Assembly: GCA_949825045.1 (NCBI GenBank) | Contig: OX463822.1 | Span: 1,183,001 to 1,247,000, forward strand | DNA: 64,000 nucleotides | From: Argyresthia goedartella | Lineage: Eukaryota > Arthropoda > Insecta > Lepidoptera > Argyresthiidae | Direction of reading: 5' to 3' | Shown here: piece by piece, positions 55,966-64,000 of the stretch | How positions within the stretch are numbered: the first letter of the stretch is position 1 | Layout: the number at the start of each line of letters is the position of its first letter | Position numbers and translations under genes: made by a program | Notes under the pieces: model-generated | What the model was told of the DNA's origin: nothing | Databases searched by the model: none | What the model saw: the letters and a program-made list of their open reading frames with translations, nothing else

Positions 55966-56343
55966 ATTAGGTAGCGAGAATTTTACACATTTGTTTTTTT
56001 TTTTAGATTTTAACACTAAATTATTGGTAGTAAACCACTTAAGAACTAGCGTGATTGCTTTGTTAACATCGTCAAAATTGTTCTGGTTTCTGCCAATCTA
56101 AAAAATAAGTGAAGTATCATCAGCAAACAAAACAATAATCAAATAAGTTTTTTTTACAAAAAAGGTAAAACGTTAATATACACCAAAAACAAAACGGGCC
56201 CAATATTGAAACTTGAGGGACACCCATTCAGAAGAGAGAACCAGATGACCTCTCTCCACTGACATCAACTTTCTGGATTCTATTACTAAGATAAGAGAAG
56301 ACAAGTTCTTTCCCCTGAACTCCGTAATGCTGTAATTCACAAA

Positions 56344-56643
56344 TTAATGTTTCGTGACTAACGCAATCAAATGCTTTGGAAAGGTCACAGGAGTCACCAA
56401 TTGCCAAGCATCAAAGATATTCTTTAAGAACCTTATCCCTGCATCTGTAGTGGAACGCCCTTTAGTGAAACCATATTGCTCACTATGGAACTGTATATTT
56501 ATATTAAAATGGGTCAATAACTGGCTTAAGATATTTTTTTCAAATATTTTACTTAGAGCGGGGAGTATTGATATTGGTCTGTAGTTAGTCGGATCATTTC
56601 TATTGCCGAACTTATATAAAGGAATCAGCTTTCTATTTTTCAT
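56344..56643 (-). pseudogene. LINE-B reverse transcriptase, fingers
   Basis: A 99-codon frame: MKNRKLIPLYKFGNRNDPTN, YRPISILPALSKIFEKNIL, FHSEQYGFTKGRSTTDAG and AWQLVTPVTFPKHLIALVTK. The last of these is out of register with the expected C-D-L-S-K-A-F-D block, which appears as PVTFPKHLIALVT in a shifted frame. A frameshift near 56395 is therefore inferred. The homologous segment at 37590-37640 reads PISVLPVLSKIFEK. Confidence 0.82.
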
Positions 56644-56916
56644 TACGTTAGGAAAAACTCCATCATCAATACCCTTATTAAAATTTATAACTAGGCATGG
56701 AGCAATTGAATCAATAATACAGTTATTTTTATTTGTTGATATTCCCCAAACATCCTCGGTGTTTTAATATAAAGCAATTTAAATATCTTAACAATCGTGT
56801 CTACATTCATATGTATGAATTTAAATAGAAGTATCATCATACTTATCAACATTATTTAATACTATGGAAGCAGCCTCCGCCGTGGATGAATCTAAGGACT
56901 GGGTAGTAACGATTTG

Positions 56917-57475
56917 TGTTAAATTCCACGCCTCAACCGAACGGGCGTGGAATCTGGGTAGGGTTGGTTTTCACCAGGAGTATCACAAACGGTACTGACC
57001 TTTGACGCCGTGGACCGGAACTCGAAAGCTCAATTCGAGGCAGGAATACGGGATAAGGAGCACAAGGGGTGGGGGGAGAGGAGTCGAATCTTACTCTCGT
57101 CGTAGCCCGATGCTGGCGCCGTCGTGTTGCTTGCCGACACGAGGAGTCGCTGTCCGAATGCGAAAACTTCAACCTTTCACAACACGAAGCACTCACTCCG
57201 ATGACTTGAATCTACTTATTTCCCGACGATTGTTCCGTGCTTATTATAATTAACCTTCCGACCAGGCCCGACACCTGTGTTAGACAATTATTACAATTAA
57301 AATACAGCCAAGGCCCGACTGCCATGTGCCGACATTTTTTCTCATGTCAAAAAAGTAACCTCTAACTCGTCATCTCGTTTCTATACAAGTGACAGCTGCT
57401 AGTTCCGTTTCCGATCACTCGCGGTCCGAGTCGCGCAACAAAAAGAGGTGCGTTCCGAAGCATAAATATTAAACA
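56917..57475. mobile_element. Solo LTR, 559 bp, in LINE-B
   Basis: Starts TGTTAAATTCC and ends ATATTAAACA (TG...CA, inverted TGTTAA/TTAAACA ends). It is flanked by an exact 5-base duplication ATTTG at 56912-56916 and 57476-57480. It interrupts the LINE-B linker, and both flanks resume the minus-strand LINE sequence. It is GC-richer than its host and has no long frame. A solo LTR arises by recombination between the two LTRs of a retrotransposon. The 5-bp duplication fits Gypsy or Copia types. It does not resemble the LTR at 62.5-62.8 kb. Confidence 0.88.
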
Positions 57476-58079
57476 ATTTGTATTATTTTAAAGAAATCTT
57501 AGATATTAATTTATCGTCTATATTTAGAACAAATTTCTGGTCCCGAGGTTTAATTTTACCAGTTTCGGTATTGATCATTTTCCAGTTGTTTTATTGAATA
57601 TTGAATGTCTTTGAATATTGTTTTATGTACTCTAAAAATTTAGTATCATGGGCATTTATACATCTTTGTGAATATAAATCATACATTTTTGCCCGCTTTT
57701 ATAAACACTAGTTGTAGCCCATTCATTAAATCTCGCCTTGATGATACCTCTGCATGTTTTTAATTTAAATATATCATTAAACTTTTTCTCAATCACTTTG
57801 AACAAGGAATTGCAAAGGTCATCTGGACTCCCAACAAACGGTAAGTAATTAAGTTGATTATAAATGCTTTCCGAAAACTGTCCCCTACGGTTGGTAGTAA
57901 TGGGTGTGTAAGTAAACTCCTGTGAGTTTTTATTAAATTTTTATGGGAACACAACGCTTTGTCCACAATGATCCGAGCTAAGTTTGTCACATATAGCCAT
58001 GCTTTGAGGTTCAGTTACAAAAAACATTGTCACAAAAACACATTTAGTAATTTATCACTTAGCGGACACTTATCCAGTA

Positions 58080-58553
58080 TCAATAATTAAAATCGCCACA
58101 AACAACTACGTATTTTGAGGTATTGAAAGATTTTCTGAGTACTTCTTCCATAATGGACTTAAACACTTTAAAATCAGCTGATGGGAGTCTGTATACACAA
58201 ACAACTATATGTTGCTCCAGCTCTATACATGATAACTCTATAGTTCGTTCAATAGACAAAGATACAATGTATTTTCTCTCCATAAATTGGCAATTATTCC
58301 CAACGTAAATTAATGACCCGCCATGGACATCTTTATTCCTATTAAAATAACTAGCAATGTGGTAATTCCTAATAGATGGTAACAAAGTATTTTTTCTGAA
58401 CCAATGTTCAGTTATAAACATAATATCGACTTTACTAAACTCTAAAAACAATTCTAATTCTAGTGCTTTGCTGGAAAGACCCTGTATATTCTGATGGAAA
58501 ATATGAAGGTTACCAGATTTTACAACTGAGTCGTATATATTATACGCTAACAA
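58080..58553 (-). pseudogene. LINE-B endonuclease, N-terminal two thirds
   Basis: A 157-codon frame starting with SGNLHIFHQNIQGLSSKA (QN motif), then VDIMFITEHWFRKN (TE motif, Glu at the catalytic site), GGSLIYVGNNCQF, VVCVYRLPSADF and VVVCGDFNY (GDFN). The start Met precedes the conserved core by about 15 residues, so the frame is missing ORF1 and any upstream sequence. It ends just after GDFN at a stop. Motif residues are intact up to there. Confidence 0.87.
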
Positions 58554-58559
58554 TGTAGC

Positions 58560-58990
58560 TACTCGTTTTAAGGGTTCCGTTCCCGAAGGGTTCCAAACGG
58601 GACCCTATTACTAAGACTTCGCTGTCCGTCCGTCCGTCCGTCCGTCTGTCACCAGGCTGTATCTCAAGAACCTAGCTAGCTAGAGAGTTGAAATTTTCAC
58701 AGATAATGTATTTATGTTGCCGCTATAACAACAAATACTAAAAAACAGGATAAAAGAAATATTTAAGGGGGCTCCCATACAACAATTCTTTCAATACCAC
58801 ATACAAACTTATGGATGCACCTGGTTACGTACATGGAGTGTGATAGTAACCGCACCAATAACTTTGTAAACAATATTTTGCTGTGTAAAATCCAAACTAT
58901 TCACTCCACACCATCGCTTCCATTGAACGGTGGTACGGAACCCTTCGTGCGCGATTTAGACTCGCTCTTGACCGTTTTTTTTTGTTTTAT
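58560..58990 (+). repeat. Dispersed repeat H, copy 2
   Basis: Begins GGGTTCCGTTCCCGAAGGGT, CGGGACCCTATTACTAAGAC and (GTCC)n, then CTCAAGAACCTAGCTAGCTA. It ends GGTGGTACGGAACCCTTCGT, then TTGACCGTTTTTTTT. It is inverted relative to the copy at 35735 and in the same orientation as 61145. Noncoding. Confidence 0.75.
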
Positions 58991-61140
58991 TAGACAGATT
59001 CATAGTATCCTGAGTCAAAGTAAAGTTATGAATAAAATTTTTATGTCAAAATATATAATATAGCATCATCAGTTATATTGAATAGGTGCATGTTCATTCT
59101 ATGTACACTTTTATTTTGTTTCTGAACCTCGGCTCGACTGTACCCATGAGCCATATAATGGTGAAGGGCTACACAAACTGTGTATTTTACGAGTATGTTG
59201 AGCAGTAAACTTGTCTCGCCCATGTTCGACGTAAGCACGCGCCTCTTGCATGGAAAGCTCGATTTATAAGCACACAAATAGACTTTCGCGAACTTTTATG
59301 CTTCGGGTATTCTTTGAAGGTGAGGGGAAAGTTCGAAATATAATGTCTATTGCTACGGTATGGTATCTACTGTTGCACCGCATACTGCAACGATGATTAC
59401 TTATCCCAAAACACAGGGGCAACCCTATCTTGGGAGTAGATAGAGACTCCAATGTTATACTTAATTAATTATGTAAATAACCAACCAGCACCTTGTCTTC
59501 TAAACATAATAAGATCAACTATGTTATACACCTAAGTTAAGTTTTAATAACATGTTTTGTACATACCTTTTATTCCGAATAAACACTTTTGATTTGATGC
59601 TATGGGGTTTTACAACACCACCAGCCCCCCTTAATCTCTAACTAGAAAGATTCTGGTAAAGTGACAGCTTTCCTGCATTAAAAGCACTTAAAAGTCAAAT
59701 TCCTTCGGTTTGTAATCTCCGACGAAAAAAGGGTGTTATAAGTTTGAACTATCTGTCTGTTTGCGTGACTGTCTGTGGCATCCTAGCGCTCAAACGGGTG
59801 GACGGATTTAAATGCGAATTTTTCATTGGATAGACAATGGCATGATTTATTAAAATCGGTTATCCGCTTAGGAAGGAAAGAAATGATCCAAAATGTAGGT
59901 TACATTTAAATGTTTAATGTATAGTTAGGCTATGGTTTTGTGTTATCTAGGCAATAAACGATCTGCTTCAAAATTGTATAGGAAAGTCTCTAATCCCAAA
60001 TTTGTATCACTACCAGGCGTAACCTTAGTAGAGTTTGTACGTATGCAGGTGTACAGTGCAGGCGAGGAACATGACGGATAGCGGCGTCCCGGGGCGCGGC
60101 CCGACATTGACCCGCGCAGCCCCGCCCGCCGTCGCCCCTCGCCCGCCCGCCCAAGTTGCGTCACTCACTACTGCTGCCGCCATCTAGTGGGAAACCTTCA
60201 CGGTAGTTTGGGTTTGATTTGAAGGTAAGAACAACTGCAGTAGGTCAACGTTGAAAGGTTTTCTGTGACGCATGATTACAAGGCTTTGTGTGGAAGTTGC
60301 AGGCGATGAGATTACCCCCTGGCACACATGAAGTATTTAATTAGTAAACGTGGGCTCATCTGTGCATCTGCCACCCTGTATGTAAAAAAGCGTGACGCTT
60401 TGGTTTTTGTTAATTCGTAGGTACTTGACCTGCGTGACTTTGATGTGACAAAAGGCCACGTTTGCACGGCATGCCCAATTCTTCAATTAAGATTGTGTAG
60501 AAGATACCGTGCAGACGCGCATGGCGCCGCCGTAAAATACGATCGAACTAGTGTAGGGAAACTCTACCTGATAGCGGCTATTCCAGTAAGTATTGGCTAA
60601 GGTTTTAAATCAAACTCGATCAAACAACACTTGCACAAGATGGGACTTCTTCAACCCGCTACAAAGTTAGATTGAGGGGTCGGGAGTTTATGTGCTTGAA
60701 ACTTTTCGATGTGCAGTAAGTAACCAATCTGAATAATGTAGGAAGATGGATTTTGTTGCTTTTATGGCTGCATAATAGATAAGTTACGACCGATCTACAT
60801 GTATTGAATTGACATACTTAGCGCCACTTGTCATCTTTGGTATAAAGGAGGGTAGAGGGTAGGGAGTAACAGAAATAAGAATAATAAATAAGAACTCATT
60901 TCAAGAAGTTATTAATTGCAAACAAATTTCACTAAGAAAATATAAAAAATAAAGATCGAATCTTTTCTAGTGAAAAATGTGTTTCTTGTAACAAAAAAAA
61001 TATTTTTATATTAATTACCGTGTAACAAAAAAAACGCATAACAAAAGTCACAAAGTACGTAATACCGACTGTAAAGTGTCCACATTTTATAGTTGCTAAC
61101 AGGTAAAGTACCAATATTCGCCAGGTACAATTTAGACAAT
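58991..61140. other. Gene-free stretch
   Basis: No gene recognised. A possible LINE 3' tail lies near 59540-59600 (CCGAATAAACACTTTTGATT). A repeat-like segment with CAAACGGGTGGACGGATTTA is at 59790-59810. A strongly GC-rich block (CGCCCGCCCGCCC) lies at 60070-60160. The latter could be a host promoter or CpG-rich element, but no exon is visible next to it. Confidence 0.4.
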
Positions 61141-61144
61141 TTTA

Positions 61145-61560
61145 AGGGTTTCTACACGAAGGGTTTCAAACCGTACCCCGTTACTAAGCCTCAGCTGTCC
61201 GTCCGACCGTCCATCAGCGGGGTGAATGTGTGCACTCAGAGAATGTGTATTTCTGAATGTGGGCTATCAGATAATGTGTATTTCTGAATGTGTGCATTCA
61301 GAGAATGTGTTATTTTGCTATTGCCGCTACGGTTACTGAACTACGCGAGGGTTCATTACACTATACTAAATGGGGTCTCCATACAAGACACGTGTTTTTA
61401 ACACCACCCGCGATATAACAAGGTTTCTAGGTTCGAATCCACGTTCGGTCATACATTATTGTATTATTCCCTTTTTGTTTTATTATTTTTAGTGCTTAAG
61501 TTTTCTTGTACGGTGGTACGCAACCCTTCGTGTGGGAGTCCGACCCGCCCTTGACCATTT
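61145..61560 (+). repeat. Dispersed repeat H, copy 3
   Basis: AAGGGTTTCTACACGAAGGG, CCCCGTTACTAAGCCTCAGC and TGTCCGTCCGACCGTCC at the left, and GGTGGTACGCAACCCTTCGT with CTTGACCATTTTTTTA at the right, match the copy at 58560. The interior includes a 31-bp tandem array and a B-box-like AGGTTCGAATCCACG near 61430. Confidence 0.7.
61224..61314. repeat. 31-bp tandem repeat, about 3 copies
   Basis: Unit GAATGTGTGCACTCAGAGAA followed by TGTGTATTTCT, with a diverged middle copy (GGGCTATCAGATAATG). Confidence 0.88.
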
Positions 61561-61577
61561 TTTTACTTTTTACAAAA

Positions 61578-61765
61578 CCTCCTTGGTCTAGTGGTTTCAC
61601 GATCGCTTCTCAAGCAGGTGATGCGGGTTTGAATCTGGTGCTGACCATATACCTACAAGTTAAATAATTTATCTTAAGTACTGTGATGGATAATCGTCGC
61701 GAGGAAAACTTCAATCTCAAAAACTGCGGCGATGGGCTAGCCTCGTCACTCAAAATGCAGTATTT
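61578..61765 (+). mobile_element. tRNA-derived SINE, family G (copy 3)
   Basis: Head CTTGGTCTAGTGGTTTCACG (A box TGGTCTAGTGG, resembling tRNA-Asp) and a degraded B box GGGTTTGAATCTGG. The body has GTGATGGATAATCGTCGCGA, and the tail is CTGCGGCGATGGGCTAGCC. It is the best-preserved G copy. Confidence 0.82.
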
Positions 61766-62535
61766 AATAACTGGCTAGAAGTGCCCCTTTTGCGAAAGAG
61801 CGTGGCGCTATGTTGTTGTTAACATTAGATAAATTACTTAGAAGATCGAATACAGCACAGACGTCGTATCTCGTAAATGGAAGACTATTCGTGTCGACCT
61901 TGGGCACCGTCGTACCCTCGTGTTAACTGCCGTCTGCTATTAGCTGGTGCTTGTGCCACCGGGCGACGTCACCGCCTGTCTCCGAACGATTACACTTTCG
62001 CTCCAAGATCGCCTGATAATGGTATCGATACCTGGTAAACCTAATGATGCCTGTGTTGGAAATTACTGTATTTTACGAAATATTTTTCCATTTTGGAAAC
62101 ATGTTCTTTTTCGGTACAATTCTGTCCCGTTTTCCGCGGATTTGCCATTTTCACCTTAAACCACTTGTTTTCTCATTGGATACGAGACAAGTCATTTTCA
62201 AACAAATCTATTAATAATTATTTATCACATTTACCTGCCTCCGCTGACCCCACAATCATCACTTCCTTCCCTGTCTTCCGTATTAAGTCGGTTAGCTAGG
62301 TCGCTAGGATCCTAGCAGAACTGCCGGTCATCCGGCGCGGATTAAGACGAGTTTAAGAGGATTTGTAGTTCGAAACCCAAAAAGGATTTGATGAAGACAT
62401 TTTGAAATCAAAAACTTATTTATTTATCATTTTGGGCTCCTTCACTTCAAATTATTATTTTTTTATTCAAAATTGATTCTTACGAACACTTTTTGAATGT
62501 CATTTGAATTTATATAATGCAAGAAAAACTACTAG
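61766..62535. other. Gene-free stretch with a probable LINE 3' tail
   Basis: No gene. Bases 62400-62580 on the minus strand (GTTTCTTGCGCCGCTTCTTC ... TGACATTCAAAAAGTG ... TTTTGAATAAA) recall the 3' region of a common lepidopteran LINE, although part of this may belong to the LTR that follows. Confidence 0.4.
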
Positions 62536-62849
62536 TGTTAGGGCAGCGGAGAAGAAGCGGCGCAAGAAACTCGTACACTGCAACACGGCCTACTTTTCTT
62601 TTCTATTTATTTTATTTTCATAAATAGGTCTTGTGTTACAATCGTGTGCGTGGTTCTCATTCTGCGCTGGAAAATCAGAGCTCCATACTGAGATGTCCTG
62701 TGGGAAGCTCCAGGATAATATTTGCAGGATGTGAAACGAAACACAGCTATTCGGTAAAACGATGTATTCGAGAGAGATCAATGATTACAAAAGCGGGTAC
62801 TCCGTGAGAATATAAATATCGAGGTACCTACGTAGGTACATACATTACA
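62536..62849 (-). mobile_element. Probable 3' LTR of the Gypsy-type element
   Basis: On the minus strand, 177 bases after the integrase stop, a purine-rich GGTGGAGG is followed by TGTAATGTATG, the expected start of an LTR. A polyadenylation-like AAAATAAAATAAATAG lies at about 62596-62612. A candidate end, CCCTAACA, is at 62536. The right edge is uncertain because an alternative end at about 62579 is possible. The partner LTR lies outside the window, so neither LTR identity nor target duplication can be checked. Confidence 0.5.
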
Positions 62850-63026
62850 CCTCCACCATAAACTAAGAAGTATCCCTTAATTCTTATCTAATAGTAATAA
62901 CATAAACAGTGATGATTAACTTAGCATATTACATAGAAACCTAACTAATTTAATAATGATATTATAATAAACACAAACCTTAACTAACCGCCACAGCATA
63001 CTAAGTTTAAATAAAATGTACACCTA

Positions 63027-64000
63027 TCAATCGATATCAAAACCATATCTAAGTATTGGTCTAAGTTCCTCTCTAGGTCTAAGATTGGAAGGACGTGGGA
63101 CCGCTACTGGCGGCTCAGACGGTCCAGCAGAAACTTCGACACTTACAGCTGGTGGCGCGCCCACCTGACTCTCCACTTCCGGTGACATCCGTGACTCCGA
63201 CCCAATATCCGGCTCTGGGAAAGATGGCGGCCTATTTCGTCTCTCTGACCTCGATTTAATCTGATCTACATGCTTGACCGTAGGTGGACTGTTTTCCCTA
63301 TCTACTAAATAATTCCGCGAGCCTAACTTTTCTTTAATGGTTCCCCTAACCCATTTATTACCTCCCGTATAATTACGAACATACACCTTATCGCCTATCT
63401 GAAATTCTCTATCAACCCCCCCCGCACGATCTACCTGCTTTTCCTGTGCCTCCTGCACCGTGGCCTCTATCTGTCTCGAGTCTTTTAATAAATCCAGCCT
63501 GGAACGTAAGTGCCTACGTTGCAGCAGCATAGCAGGTGATGCGCCCGTTGAGCTATGCTCCACATTACGATATGACATCAAGTAAGTTTGCAAAGCTAGA
63601 TCTACGTCACATTTTTCTCTGAACGCCTTCTTAATTGCCCGCTTACATAGTTTTACAGCTGCTTCAGCAGCGCCGTTGGACGACGGGTGATAAGCCGCTG
63701 AAAACGAAACTTTGACACCATTGTTAGCCATAAATTGGGCATATTCTTGACTAGAAAATGGTGGGCCATTATCGGACACGACCTCTTTAGGCAAGCCAAA
63801 ACGCGCAAAAGTCTCCCTTAATACCTTAATAACTGAGCTTGCTGTCGTTCTAGGCATCTCAAAAATCTCTAACCATTTCGTAGTAGAATCTATTAGAACT
63901 AAAAATGTTTTTCCTTGAATCGGGCCCAAAAAATCCAGGTGCAGTCGAGACCAGGGCTCCGCAACGTACGGCCAGGGCTGCGGTGGTGCGCGCGGCGGGG
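63027..64000 (-). CDS. Gypsy-type retrotransposon integrase (partial at the window edge)
   Basis: An open frame on the minus strand from the window edge to a stop at 63027. The integrase core begins with WSRLHLDFLGPI (first catalytic Asp), upstream of the first Met at 63929, so that Met is internal. LVLIDSTTKWLEIFEM, EVVSDNGPPFSS (second Asp) and AAYHPSSNGAAEAAVK (catalytic Glu) complete the DD35E triad. A C-terminal domain with FQIGDKVYVRNY (the GPY/SH3-like region) and a proline-rich tail ending RPILRYGFDID follow. Reverse transcriptase and RNase H would lie beyond 64000. The frame is undamaged. No envelope gene follows before the LTR, so this looks like a plain retrotransposon. Confidence 0.9.
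   Translation of the reverse strand, partial: PPRAPPQPWPYVAEPWSRLHLDFLGPIQGKTFLVLIDSTTKWLEIFEMPRTTASSVIKVLRETFARFGLPKEVVSDNGPPFSSQEYAQFMANNGVKVSFSAAYHPSSNGAAEAAVKLCKRAIKKAFREKCDVDLALQTYLMSYRNVEHSSTGASPAMLLQRRHLRSRLDLLKDSRQIEATVQEAQEKQVDRAGGVDREFQIGDKVYVRNYTGGNKWVRGTIKEKLGSRNYLVDRENSPPTVKHVDQIKSRSERRNRPPSFPEPDIGSESRMSPEVESQVGAPPAVSVEVSAGPSEPPVAVPRPSNLRPREELRPILRYGFDID

Larger units (their letters stand above)
55325..58556 (-). mobile_element. LINE-B, longer copy, holding a solo LTR
   Basis: Read on the minus strand: endonuclease (58080-58553), linker (57480-58000), then a 559-bp solo LTR, reverse transcriptase pieces (56150-56915), post-YADD region (55690-55960) and a 3' region possibly ending at the ATTGCAATAAAAAAAAATTG-type tail near 55345. 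It is 5'-truncated at about 58556. Frameshifts and stops are numerous. The counterpart is the more decayed copy at 36335-38260. Confidence 0.82.

Noticed and set aside
63027..64000. Endogenous virus with envelope
   Set aside because: Only integrase and a putative LTR are visible. There is no second ORF between the integrase stop and the LTR, so an env-bearing errantivirus is not supported.

Overview
The window is nuclear DNA from an insect, most probably a moth or butterfly. It is AT-rich, has no operons or ribosome-binding sites, and is packed with decayed transposable elements. These include several lineages of non-LTR retrotransposon (LINE), tRNA-derived SINEs with internal pol III boxes, mariner elements with TA target duplications, a Gypsy-type LTR retrotransposon, solo-LTR-like insertions, MITE-like inverted-repeat elements and several minisatellites. 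The lepidopteran assignment is an inference from the style of the SINEs and mariners. Family letters (A-P) below are local labels, not database names.

Layout. 0-6 kb: pieces of LINE-A, LINE-C and the LINE-B 3' region, a SINE-G, and an odd cluster of ~160-bp inverted-repeat units carrying helically spaced TAGTCC motifs (516-930). 7-10.6 kb: a complete mariner (6965-10584) split by a LINE (LINE-P, 7922-10287). 10.6-13 kb: a dispersed element (family D), then the only convincing host coding signal, a 157-bp minus-strand exon with both splice sites (12173-12329). 13.8-14.6 kb: a second mariner in which the third-aspartate motif has expanded into eight 27-bp repeats. 15.7-18.7 kb: the longest LINE-A copy (minus). 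19.3 and 27.6 kb: two 246-bp MITEs (family J) whose interiors lie in opposite orientations between identical outer flanks. 20-26 kb: SINEs, small repeats and LINE-L. 28.2-28.9 kb: a 69-bp satellite in which every unit contains three palindromes.

29.2-33.5 kb: LINE-M (about 4.07 kb, nearly intact ORF) inserted in a SINE-E with an AGAAG duplication. 35.7-38.7 kb: repeat H with a perfect 25-bp hairpin, decayed LINE-B, family D. 39.9-45.1 kb: SINE-E and LINE-N, whose reverse transcriptase is cut by a 2,205-bp LTR-like insertion with an ATGT duplication. 45.2-47.3 kb: an RTE-type LINE and tail-to-tail D copies. 47.7 kb: a tyrosine-recombinase-like remnant. 50.9-52.1 kb: a 1,185-bp inverted repeat with 535-bp arms that are almost identical, plus a third partial copy at 53.1 kb. 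55.3-58.6 kb: LINE-B holding a 559-bp solo LTR with an ATTTG duplication. 62.5-64 kb: the 3' end of a Gypsy-type element (integrase and LTR), running off the window.

The elements are mostly dead passengers. Their nesting gives relative ages: mariner is older than LINE-P, SINE-E is older than LINE-M, LINE-N is older than the 2.2-kb insertion, and LINE-B is older than the solo LTR. The features most likely to be functional or new are the near-perfect 1.2-kb inverted repeat (a possible long-hairpin RNA source), the three-palindrome satellite, the flipped MITE pair and the host exon.
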